Both the position numbers and the translations under genes were made by a program. The notes under the pieces are model-generated. The model worked only from the letters and a program-made list of their open reading frames with translations, was not told the DNA's origin and did not search any database. A stretch of DNA of 60,651 nucleotides from Chloroflexota bacterium (lineage in GTDB: Bacteria > Chloroflexota > Anaerolineae > Anaerolineales > Villigracilaceae): positions 1-60,651 of the forward strand of contig JAIOAQ010000018.1 in assembly GCA_019873735.1 (NCBI GenBank), written 5' to 3'. Shown here in pieces: positions 28,701 to 35,599 of this stretch (positions are counted from its first letter, which is position 1; each line of letters starts with the position of its first letter).

Positions 28701-29987
28701 GGGGACGTGCTCAAACAGCGTACGATAATCCTCCTCTGACTTTTGGAGGGCAAGTTCCATCTGCTTGCGCGCCGTAATGTCCTCCACTGTCCCCTCGTAG
28801 TAAAGGACGCTGCCATCTGCCGAGCGGACCAGGCGAGCGCTTCCTTGAATATGAATCGGTGTGCCGTCACGCTTCTTCCACACAGCCTCCCAGCCAAGCA
28901 GTTCACCTTTGGCTTCCAGCGCCTGCCGAAAAGCACTCCAGGTTTCGGAATTTTCACCCTGCTCAAGATTCAATTGCGCCAGTTCTTCAAAGGAGTCGTA
29001 CCCCAGCATGCTGACAAGTGTTGGATTGGCCATCAGAATCCGTCCGTCCGGCCTGATGCGATACAGGCCAATCGTGGCATTCTCAAACAGGCTGCGAAAT
29101 CGGCTCTCGCTCTCACGCAAGGCTTCTTCGGTCTGTTTGCGTTTGATGGCCATGGCAACCTGATGCGAGACAAATTCCAGAAAACGTAAATCGCGTTGGG
29201 TATAGGCCTTCGGATCGTGATAATGCTGAACCGCCATCACGCCGATTGTTTTGTCATCCACAATCAGGGGTACGCCCATCCAGATCAGAGACGGCGTGCC
29301 CACCAGTTCTACTTCGCCCTCACCAAGCAAACGCTCTTTCGTTGCCAGATCGCAAAACAACGGTTTGCCTGAATGAATGACGTATGCAGTAAGCCCCTTC
29401 CCCACAGGGACAACCTGGGGGTAGTCATTATCTACTTCATCTACCGTGTAGGGGAAAGAAACGGTCTGGTGGACGTCGTCATACAGAGCAATATAAAAGT
29501 TCTCGGCGGGCATTGCCGTGCAAACAATCTGATGCACGGCCGCGTAGAGTTGTTCCAGATTCTCTGTGCGGTAGGCGGCCTGTGCAATGCGATAGACAGC
29601 ATCCTGAAGGGCTTCGGCCTGCTTCTGCTCCATCAGGTCGTGCATAATCAATTGCATGGCTGGCTTGCCCGAAACAACAGCCGGTACAGTAACAATGGCC
29701 GTGACAATCGGCTGCCCGTCCAAACGATTCAGGGTGTATTCCGCAAAGGATAGGGGAGCGTTGCTGCGCAGGGCAGTCTGCAGGTCTGACGGCAAGAGGT
29801 CGATCCAGGCGCGGCCCAGCAGGTCCGACGACGAGGCCGCACCCAACAATTGCACCATCCGGGTATTGACAAATACAATTTCGCCCTGGCAGTATAAAGC
29901 GATGGCGCCTGGAAAATTATCCATCCACCGGCGATAGGTATCGAAGTCGCCGCCTAAAGAAAAAGTCGAAGCATCAGGCATATTCAT
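25779..29987 (-). CDS. PAS/GAF multi-sensor HD-GYP phosphodiesterase
   Basis: A 1402-residue soluble protein. The order is PAS, GAF, PAS, PAS, then four GAF domains (starting near LQSLAEIDRAI, FSVLYDIALDL, LERLYHATGTL and LQRLTALRAIEM), and a C-terminal HD-GYP domain. The HD-GYP motifs are complete: GALLHDIGQLSIPD, EHPRRAYEML, and CHHERWDGSGYPRGLKGEEI. It should therefore hydrolyse cyclic di-GMP in response to small ligands or redox signals. It has no receiver or membrane segment. Its C-terminal third is strongly similar to that of the 35600-41446 protein, suggesting duplication. It ends 24 nt from tRNA-Arg. Confidence 0.9.
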   Translation of the reverse strand: MNMPDASTFSLGGDFDTYRRWMDNFPGAIALYCQGEIVFVNTRMVQLLGAASSSDLLGRAWIDLLPSDLQTALRSNAPLSFAEYTLNRLDGQPIVTAIVTVPAVVSGKPAMQLIMHDLMEQKQAEALQDAVYRIAQAAYRTENLEQLYAAVHQIVCTAMPAENFYIALYDDVHQTVSFPYTVDEVDNDYPQVVPVGKGLTAYVIHSGKPLFCDLATKERLLGEGEVELVGTPSLIWMGVPLIVDDKTIGVMAVQHYHDPKAYTQRDLRFLEFVSHQVAMAIKRKQTEEALRESESRFRSLFENATIGLYRIRPDGRILMANPTLVSMLGYDSFEELAQLNLEQGENSETWSAFRQALEAKGELLGWEAVWKKRDGTPIHIQGSARLVRSADGSVLYYEGTVEDITARKQMELALQKSEEDYRTLFEHVPDGIYRSSPDGRLLAVNPAFADMLGYPSPSALIEMSWQDLYADPKTYLPVQAALSRDGYLRGYEIVLRRSDGRELTCLNHARAVYGAGGEIAYFEGVITDVSEQKRTEQALWQRIYALQSLAEIDRAILNTDRPEEIAELVCRSAAMLLDAPKALLLSMQDEQIRLDAHYGLKDVRSLLAEAECLREDRFFREDFDAAAFGSLEDIPVCLPEFKEREEVAALVIAPFRVASMNMQGVLMAFDTRQREWGSEQADLLKLLAGQAAIGLEKLHLFNDLQKRADEFSVLYDIALDLANQHDIDSLLKSILDHAMQLLDVPSASLFLYDSSTEELELSLFIGADVKPGLRMKMGEGLAGQVALTRRPMTLDDYSTWEYRSEKWKDVPFGPTLQVPMLYGGELIGVLAVSVLGPVERRFTEEEMHLLYLFAGQAAGAIYNTRLFTEIRRANRELERLYHATGTLIASISLDLATLAQTIVSIVVSDFQHANCALWLLDDETKELKRLALAGSFSGQMRLNKLYLHGSGIIPRTVRTGQISNVPNVLEDRDYKVGWLEARSELCVPLEVNGRVIGALDLQSAKPAAFDSSDERLMFMFASRAGLMLEHARLLEQTERRLQRLTALRAIEMAIASSLELSVTLNVLLEQITAQLKVDAAAILLLDSHLQTLEYAAGRGFLGHGIERAYLRIGEDYAGRAVLERTLIGVADLNEPGAAPERPERIAGERFVTYYAVPLLAKGQVKGVLELYYRKRFDADAEWPDFLETLGRQAAVAIDDASMFTQLQSSYTDLIVAYDTSIEVWSRALDLREKEPSGHAQRLTDLSLRLAREMGVDESLLPHIYRGALLHDIGQLSIPDSILLKPGPLTEEEWEIMREHPRRAYEMLFPVVYLHPALNIPYCHHERWDGSGYPRGLKGEEIPIEARIFAVVDTWDALCTNRPQRPAWSEKDALRYIREQAGKQFDPAVVEAFLRVIEGFRQA

Positions 29988-30114
29988 CCTTGCAAACTAC
30001 ACCCCCAACATTATAATATGCATCACCTGTGCAAAGATATGTAAACCGACAGGATTAAGGATAGCAATTACACACATTTCAACAATGAGCGTGGCAATGC
30101 CGCGTTAAAAAAAT

Positions 30115-30846
30115 ATGCGCAAAGACCTTCCCCCCTTGAGACTGTGGAGTACCATTCTTTTCGCCGCCGGCATTTTCATCGGCGTCTTGTTTGTGGCCGG
30201 CGCTTCATGGGCAGACTACGAGGCCTCCCTGTTTGACGCCGACAACGGCGCAGACGGCGTTCTGTGGACGGTCAAATGTCCGGTCATGATTGCACCCGAT
30301 GAAAAAGGCACGGCTCAGGCAGTCATCAAAAACGACCTGCCAAGAAAAAAGATTCGGCGCGTGCAAACCCACATCAGCGCCGGATTTGTGACCTTAATGG
30401 ACGAACACCTGGAAACGCTGGAACTTGAGCCGGGCGAAGCACGTACACTTGCATGGGAATTTGGAGCCGAGAACGCTGCCTGGAAACGCTTTGTGCTGGT
30501 GAGAGTCACGCTCTTTAGCAGTTATCCGGCCCCTTCGCAAACAGGCTCTTGCGGCGTTCAGGTAATTGACCTGTTTGGACTGCCGGGCAAAGCCATCACG
30601 TTCCTGGCGTGCTTCTTCAGTTGGGGGTTGATTGCTGCAGGGATAGTGTTACGCAGGCGCAGTGAAATCCTGAGCCGGCAGCCAGAAGCATACAGTTTGA
30701 TGTTTGCTCTCAGCGGCCTGCTGCTGGTGGGGATGCTTTCCATCTTGCCGGGGCTTTGGCTGGCAGGCGCGCTAAGCACACTCGGCATTTTTCTGCTAAG
30801 CCTGGTAGCAGCCGCTCAGGCCGTGAATACCAGAGCATCCTTGTAA
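30115..30846 (+). CDS. Membrane protein of unknown function
   Basis: A 243-residue protein I do not recognise. It has an N-terminal membrane segment (about 12-33), then an extracytoplasmic domain of about 130 residues (to about 165) with a few beta-like stretches such as KGTAQAVIKNDLP and a cysteine pair, followed by three hydrophobic segments (about 166-187, 197-217 and 219-238). The layout suggests a small membrane-anchored domain facing outward. No clear ribosome-binding site is seen. It ends 4 nt from the convergent histidine kinase gene; function is unknown. Confidence 0.6.
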   Translation: MRKDLPPLRLWSTILFAAGIFIGVLFVAGASWADYEASLFDADNGADGVLWTVKCPVMIAPDEKGTAQAVIKNDLPRKKIRRVQTHISAGFVTLMDEHLETLELEPGEARTLAWEFGAENAAWKRFVLVRVTLFSSYPAPSQTGSCGVQVIDLFGLPGKAITFLACFFSWGLIAAGIVLRRRSEILSRQPEAYSLMFALSGLLLVGMLSILPGLWLAGALSTLGIFLLSLVAAAQAVNTRASL

Positions 30847-30850
30847 GAAT

Positions 30851-32026
30851 CTAAACGGATTGACCCGTCCAGACGGGGATTGTGAAATGAAATACGCTGC
30901 CCTGCCCATCGCCGGCACTTTCGGCCCAAATGCGCCCACCGTGCGCTTCGACAAGGTGGCGGGCAATCGTCAGACCAATCCCTGAGCCGCCCTGCTGACG
31001 CGAGCGGGATTTGTCAACGCGGTAAAAACGATCAAAGACGTGCGGCAAATGCTCGGGAGAAATACCTACTCCGGTATCCTGCACCGAAATCTGCACCTGT
31101 CCATGCTCGCGGCGAGCAGAAATCGTAATGGCGCCCCCTTCGGGAGTATATTGAACCGCGTTGCCAAGCAGGTTGGTCAACACCTGAATCAGGCGGTCCT
31201 CGTCGGCCAGGAGCGGCGGCAGGTCGGCTGGCAGGTCAAGGGTCAGATTGAGCCGTTTGTTTTCCAGGGCAGCGCGAAAGCGCTTGGAAACCGTCTGCAA
31301 CACATCGTTCAATTTCACCGGGCGTAATGTCAACTCATAAGCGCCGCTTTCAACGCGGCTGAGTTCCTGCAAATCATCCACCAGGCGCGCCAGGCGGACA
31401 GACTCGCGGTGGATTTGCCGAAACGTCTCTTCGCCGGCGGGCAGGACTCCATCCAGCAAGCCTTCGGCCGAGCCTTGAATGGCCGTCAGCGGGGTGCGCA
31501 GTTCATGGGCAATATCGCCAATCAGGCGGCGGCGCATGGCTTCAACCTGCTCTAACTCGCCGGCCATACGGTTAAAACTTTGCGCCAGTTGGCCCAGTTC
31601 GTCCTGGCTGCTGACCGAAACGCGTTCATCGTAACGCCCGGCGGCAATGCGCTGCGAGGCCGATTGCAAAGCGCGCACCGGCGCAATGACGCTGCGGGTC
31701 AATACTGCGCTGACAATCAAGGCCGCCGCCAGGGCTGCAGAAGCGGCCAGCGTCAGGGCCTCGGCAAAAGAAGCGCGGAAATTATTGTACAAGACAAGCA
31801 TCATCCCGCCCTGAGGCGTTCCGCGTCCTCCGGCGCGTCCCATCCCCGGCATAACCCCGCCAGCCTGCCCCTCTAATGCCTGACCCATCGCAGCCATATG
31901 GCGGTTGAAGGCGCGCGGCAAACTGGCAGTGGTTGCCAGGCCCAAAACCAATGCACCTGCCAGGATGACCGCCAGGTAAGAAAGAAAAATCTTTACGCCC
32001 AGCCGGCGGTGAATGAAATCAAACAT
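30851..32026 (-). CDS. Membrane sensor histidine kinase
   Basis: A 391-residue kinase. Two membrane segments (about 13-35 and 90-112) enclose an outer loop rich in Met and Gly (GGVMPGMGRAGG). A HAMP domain follows, then HisKA with the phospho-accepting histidine in IGDIAHELRTPLTAI, and an HATPase domain with NLLGNAVQYTPEGG, DTGVGISPEHL and GIGLTIARHLVEAHGG. The partner regulator is encoded 11 nt upstream. The Met-rich loop is unusual and could bind soft metal ions; that is only a guess. Confidence 0.92.
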   Translation of the reverse strand: MFDFIHRRLGVKIFLSYLAVILAGALVLGLATTASLPRAFNRHMAAMGQALEGQAGGVMPGMGRAGGRGTPQGGMMLVLYNNFRASFAEALTLAASAALAAALIVSAVLTRSVIAPVRALQSASQRIAAGRYDERVSVSSQDELGQLAQSFNRMAGELEQVEAMRRRLIGDIAHELRTPLTAIQGSAEGLLDGVLPAGEETFRQIHRESVRLARLVDDLQELSRVESGAYELTLRPVKLNDVLQTVSKRFRAALENKRLNLTLDLPADLPPLLADEDRLIQVLTNLLGNAVQYTPEGGAITISARREHGQVQISVQDTGVGISPEHLPHVFDRFYRVDKSRSRQQGGSGIGLTIARHLVEAHGGRIWAESAGDGQGSVFHFTIPVWTGQSV

Positions 32027-32037
32027 CTCATGCTCTC

Positions 32038-32721
32038 CTACAGAGGTTCATCCTCAAAACGATAGCCTACGCCGCGCACGGTAGCAATCAGGTCGCTGCG
32101 CCCCAATTTTTGGCGGACGTGCCCAAGATGAACATCCACAACCCGCAGTTCACCATAATAATTGGTGCCCCACACCTTTTCCAGCAACTGTTCGCGCGTC
32201 AGCACACGGCCGCGCTGCTCGGCCAGGGCGCGCAACAAGTCAAATTCAATCGCCGTCAGGTTGACCGGCTGGCCGTCCACGGTCACCGTGCGGGCACCGG
32301 TATCAATACGAACATGGACAAAAGAGAGAATTTCTGATGCAGCAGAGGCGCCGACCTGAATACGCCGCAAAGCCGCCTTGACCCGCGCAGTCAGTTCGCG
32401 CGGGCTGAAGGGCTTGGTCACATAATCATCTGCGCCAACCGAAAGGCCGACGATTTTGTCCGTCTCTTCGGTGCGCGCCGTCAGCAAAATAATATAGACG
32501 TCCGATTCGCGGCGTAAACGCGTCAGAATTTCCAGCCCATCCATGCCGGGGAGCATCAGGTCCAGCACGATCAAGTCGGGCTTATACGCCCGCGCGGCTT
32601 TCAAGCCGGAAGGCCCATCGGCCGCCGTATAGACCTCGTATCCATCGGCCTTCAAGTACGAAGAGACCAGGTTGAGAATGCTGGGTTCGTCATCAACAAC
32701 AAGGATTTTTGCGTTTGACAT
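32038..32721 (-). CDS. OmpR/PhoB-type response regulator
   Basis: A 227-residue transcription factor. The receiver shows the acidic pair VVDDEPS, the phospho-acceptor in LIVLDLMLPGMDG, the threonine region LLTART and the lysine in DDYVTKPF. The C-terminal winged helix contains TAIEFDLLRALAEQ and VVDVHLGHVRQKLG. It is encoded directly before its kinase. It is the only DNA-binding response regulator in the window; its targets may include the MFS gene diverging from it. Confidence 0.94.
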   Translation of the reverse strand: MSNAKILVVDDEPSILNLVSSYLKADGYEVYTAADGPSGLKAARAYKPDLIVLDLMLPGMDGLEILTRLRRESDVYIILLTARTEETDKIVGLSVGADDYVTKPFSPRELTARVKAALRRIQVGASAASEILSFVHVRIDTGARTVTVDGQPVNLTAIEFDLLRALAEQRGRVLTREQLLEKVWGTNYYGELRVVDVHLGHVRQKLGRSDLIATVRGVGYRFEDEPL

Positions 32722-32910
32722 GGTGCCTCTGTGCTATTGTAACAAAAGCGGCCAGAAATAGATGAAGATTTTGTAAAGTCAGCAATTCCAAATCTAAAAT
32801 TGATTCGAAAGGAAATGGTTCAAAATCTCAACGCAAAGGCGCAGAGTCACAAAGATCATTGAAGTTAACCTTCTTGACGCAAGAACACCTTGCAATTATA
32901 GTTGTTCAAA

Positions 32911-32987
32911 AGTAACTGTCTGCCCTCCCGCAAGTTCTGGCGCAATGTCCCAAACTGCGGGAGGCATAAGGGCAGGTAATTACGTCA
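32911..32987 (+). repeat. MITE-like palindromic repeat, copy B (internally deleted)
   Basis: About 77 bp. The left end (AACTGTCTGCCCTCCCGCAA and GGCGCAATGTCC) and the right end (CTGCGGGAGG, GGCAGGTAATTACGTCA) match copy A in the same orientation, but about 45 bp of the centre is missing. The rest of 32722-33005 holds a short AACGCAAAGGCGCAGAG stretch at about 32831, like fragments dispersed in many bacterial genomes, and nothing else I can name. Confidence 0.75.
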
Positions 32988-33005
32988 ATCACATCGAGGA
33001 AGGCA

Positions 33006-34376
33006 ATGCATTTAAAAATCGAACGCAAGTGGTGGGTATTAACTGCGATAGGCACGGGTTCGTTTATGGCCGCACTGGACGGCAGCGTTGTCAATACCGT
33101 CCTGCCTGTCATCCGGCAGTCATTTCAAAGCCAGGTGGCCGCTATTGAATGGGTGGTAACCGTTTACCTGCTGGTATTGAGCGGGTTGTTGTTGACCTTT
33201 GGCCGTCTGGGCGACCTGCGCGGCCACAAGTCGGTGTATATCTGGGGATTTGGTATATTCGTCCTCGGTTCGGCATTGTGCGGCGCCGCCGTATCGGTTG
33301 AAACACTCATCCTCTTTCGCGGCTTACAGGCCATTGGCGCGGCCATGCTTGCATCTAACGCGCCTGCCATCCTGACCGGCAACTTCCCCGGCGAGCAGCG
33401 CGGACAGGCGCTGGGCATGCAAGCCACGATGACCTACCTGGGGCTGACGGTAGGACCCTCTCTGGGCGGATGGCTGGCGACTTCGCTGGGATGGCGCAGC
33501 ATCTTTTATATCAACGTTCCCGTCGGCGCTCTGGCCCTGACCCTGGGCCTGCTCTTCATTCCCAAGCAGCCTCCTGCCGAAGCAAAACAGCGCTTCGACC
33601 TGGCGGGCGCCTTTACCTTTCTGACGGGTCTGATCAGCCTCTTGCTGGCGCTCAACAAAGGCGCGGAATGGGGCTGGCATTCGCCGTCGATTCTGCTCCT
33701 TTTTCTGGCTGCGGGCATTCTCCTGATTCTTTTTATCGCCATTGAACGGCGCACCGATGCACCCATGCTGGATCTGAATCTTTTCCGGCAGCCTCTCTTT
33801 TCTGCCTCGGTAGCAGGCGCCATTCTGAATTATATCTGCCTGTACACCATCACCTTCCTGCTGCCGTTTTACCTGATTCAGGGGCGCGGACTCAATCCCG
33901 CTCAGGCCGGCCTGCTTCTAACCGCCCAGCCGATTCTGATGGCCGTTACCGCTCCTGTCAGCGGCACGCTCTCCGATCGAATCGGTTCACGCCTGCCGGG
34001 CATGGTTGGCATGGCCATCCTCAGCCTGGGGTTGTTCTTCCTTTCCCGGCTGGCTCCCGCCTCCCCGCTCTGGCTTGTTGCGCTAGGACTGGCCATTGCC
34101 GGCACCGGCACGGGCATCTTCATCTCGCCCAACAACAGCGCCCTGATGGGTTCGGCGCCGCGTCCGCGGCAGGGCATCGCCGCCGGCGTACTGGCAGCCA
34201 GCCGCAACGTCGGCATGGTGCTCGGCGTCGGCCTGGCTGGAGCCATCCTCACCAGCCGGCTAGAGCATTCAGTATCTGCTACGCTCTTTGAGGGGGTCAG
34301 CATCGGCTTGCTGACAGCCTCTGCAATTGCGCTGCTAGGAATGGCCATCACAGCCACAAAGGAAAAAGGAAGGTAA
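33006..34376 (+). CDS. MFS drug exporter, DHA2 (EmrB/QacA) type
   Basis: A 456-residue membrane protein with about 14 hydrophobic segments. The first segments contain FMAALDGSVVNTVLPVI and then VVTVYLLVLSGLLLTFGRLG, where the GRLGD motif follows; these are diagnostic of the 14-helix DHA2 group. It probably exports toxic compounds using protons. GAGGAAGG precedes the ATG. MITE-like copies B and C flank it, and its stop codon TAA coincides with the first bases of copy C, so the original C-terminus may have been longer. Confidence 0.9.
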   Translation: MHLKIERKWWVLTAIGTGSFMAALDGSVVNTVLPVIRQSFQSQVAAIEWVVTVYLLVLSGLLLTFGRLGDLRGHKSVYIWGFGIFVLGSALCGAAVSVETLILFRGLQAIGAAMLASNAPAILTGNFPGEQRGQALGMQATMTYLGLTVGPSLGGWLATSLGWRSIFYINVPVGALALTLGLLFIPKQPPAEAKQRFDLAGAFTFLTGLISLLLALNKGAEWGWHSPSILLLFLAAGILLILFIAIERRTDAPMLDLNLFRQPLFSASVAGAILNYICLYTITFLLPFYLIQGRGLNPAQAGLLLTAQPILMAVTAPVSGTLSDRIGSRLPGMVGMAILSLGLFFLSRLAPASPLWLVALGLAIAGTGTGIFISPNNSALMGSAPRPRQGIAAGVLAASRNVGMVLGVGLAGAILTSRLEHSVSATLFEGVSIGLLTASAIALLGMAITATKEKGR

Positions 34377-34492
34377 CTGCCCACCCTTAACCCTCCCGCA
34401 GGTTAGAACGGAGCCGGCAGCAGATATTGGCAATCATGGAGGTGTTTTGCGGTTTGGACATTGGGCTAAAACCTGCGGGAGGGTAGGCAATG
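34374..34492 (-). repeat. MITE-like palindromic repeat, copy C
   Basis: About 119 bp, same orientation as copy D. It begins TAACTGCCCACCCTTAACCC and ends AACCTGCGGGAGGGTAGGCA. The centre has drifted but keeps GAGCCGGCA and TTGGACATTG in register. It overlaps the stop codon of the MFS gene. Between copies C and D (34493-34575) lies a short segment with CACCGCCAAGACACCGAG, a motif of dispersed intergenic repeats. Confidence 0.8.
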
Positions 34493-34575
34493 ATAAAGGA
34501 AGTTGATTTATAATCATGAAGAGTATGGCGCTATGCCGATGCTCTTTCACCGCCAAGACACCGAGCCTATCACGC

Positions 34576-34699
34576 ACGTAATTGCCTACTCTTAACCCTC
34601 CCGCAGGTTAAAACGGGACCGGCAAGCAATGCCGGCAATCATGGACACGTCTTCTGGCTTGGACATTGCGCCAAAACCTGCGGGAGGGTAGGCAGTTAC
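34576..34699 (-). repeat. MITE-like palindromic repeat, copy D
   Basis: About 124 bp and the best-preserved partner of copy A, to which its reverse complement matches over nearly the whole length. The terminal inverted repeats are about 30 bp, with GTAATTGCCTAC at one end and GTAGGCAGTTAC at the other. It fills most of the 34377-34757 gap together with copy C and ends 58 nt before the NYN gene. Confidence 0.85.
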
Positions 34700-34757
34700 T
34701 CACGCACCACGTTTTGCGGTGAAACTGTGAAGGAAGAGACGAGAAAGGTAAATCAAA

Positions 34758-35573
34758 ATGCCCGATGAACAACTTGTTGCCTTAGCCCGCCGCAAAATAG
34801 CCATGCTGATTGACGGCGATAACGCCCAGTCCAGCCTCCTGCCGCAGATGCTGGTGGAGGCCGGAAAATATGGCCTTGTAACCGTGCGGCGTATTTATGG
34901 CGACTGGACGACATCCAGCATGAATTCATGGAAGGACATCCTCAACTATCACGCCATCCAGCCGGTGCAACAGTTCCGCTACACGGTAGGAAAAAATGCC
35001 ACCGACAGCGCCATGATCATTGACGCCATGGATATCCTGCACTCCGGCGTGGTCAACGGCTTCTGCCTGGTCTCCAGCGATAGCGATTACACCCGGCTGG
35101 CCACCCGCATTCGCGAATCGGGCGTTTTTGTGATGGGAATCGGCGACAAGAAAACGCCCAAACCATTTGTCAACGCCTGCGACGTGTTCGTGTACACTTC
35201 CAACCTGGTGGCCGAGCAAAAGTCTACGCGCTCGGCGGGGGGAAAACAGGCTGTGCGCCGCAAACCGGCTGCTCCAGCCGCTGCCACGACAGTCCCCGCC
35301 CCGCCGCTTGCGGTTCCTCCTCCAGAAGCAGAAGCGGAAAACGACCCCACGCCTTTGCTGCGCCAGGCCTATGACATCGCCGAGCAAGAGGACGGCTGGG
35401 CGCGCCTGGATATGATGGGAAATGCCCTGTACCAACTGGATCCCGGCTTTGACCCGCGCACGTATGGGCACCGCCAACTCTCCCGCCTGATTGCCAGTTA
35501 CAAAGATTTGTTTGAGATGCGAACCCAGGAAACCGACGGCTCGACGCTGTTCTACGTCAGGATGAAAGAGTAA
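34758..35573 (+). CDS. NYN-domain (LabA/DUF88-like) ribonuclease with C-terminal LOTUS-like domain
   Basis: A 271-residue protein. The N-terminal NYN/PIN-like domain has the acidic metal-site motifs AMLIDGDNAQ, NATDSAMIIDAMDIL and CLVSSDSDYTRLA. A Pro/Ala-rich linker (about 160-200) leads to a C-terminal OST-HTH/LOTUS-like domain (PLLRQAYDIAEQEDGW to the end), which binds RNA in related proteins. It is thus a probable RNA-cleaving enzyme with its own RNA-binding module. It stands alone, after two MITE-like copies, and converges on the large HD-GYP gene 26 nt away. Confidence 0.85.
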   Translation: MPDEQLVALARRKIAMLIDGDNAQSSLLPQMLVEAGKYGLVTVRRIYGDWTTSSMNSWKDILNYHAIQPVQQFRYTVGKNATDSAMIIDAMDILHSGVVNGFCLVSSDSDYTRLATRIRESGVFVMGIGDKKTPKPFVNACDVFVYTSNLVAEQKSTRSAGGKQAVRRKPAAPAAATTVPAPPLAVPPPEAEAENDPTPLLRQAYDIAEQEDGWARLDMMGNALYQLDPGFDPRTYGHRQLSRLIASYKDLFEMRTQETDGSTLFYVRMKE

Positions 35574-35599
35574 ACGGGGCGTTGGCCGACAAGCCGCTG

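Noticed and set aside
34374..34699. Reading copies C and D as a short CRISPR array or an origin of replication
   Set aside because: There are only two imperfect, self-complementary copies with drifting centres, matched elsewhere as single elements; no spacers and no DnaA-box cluster.
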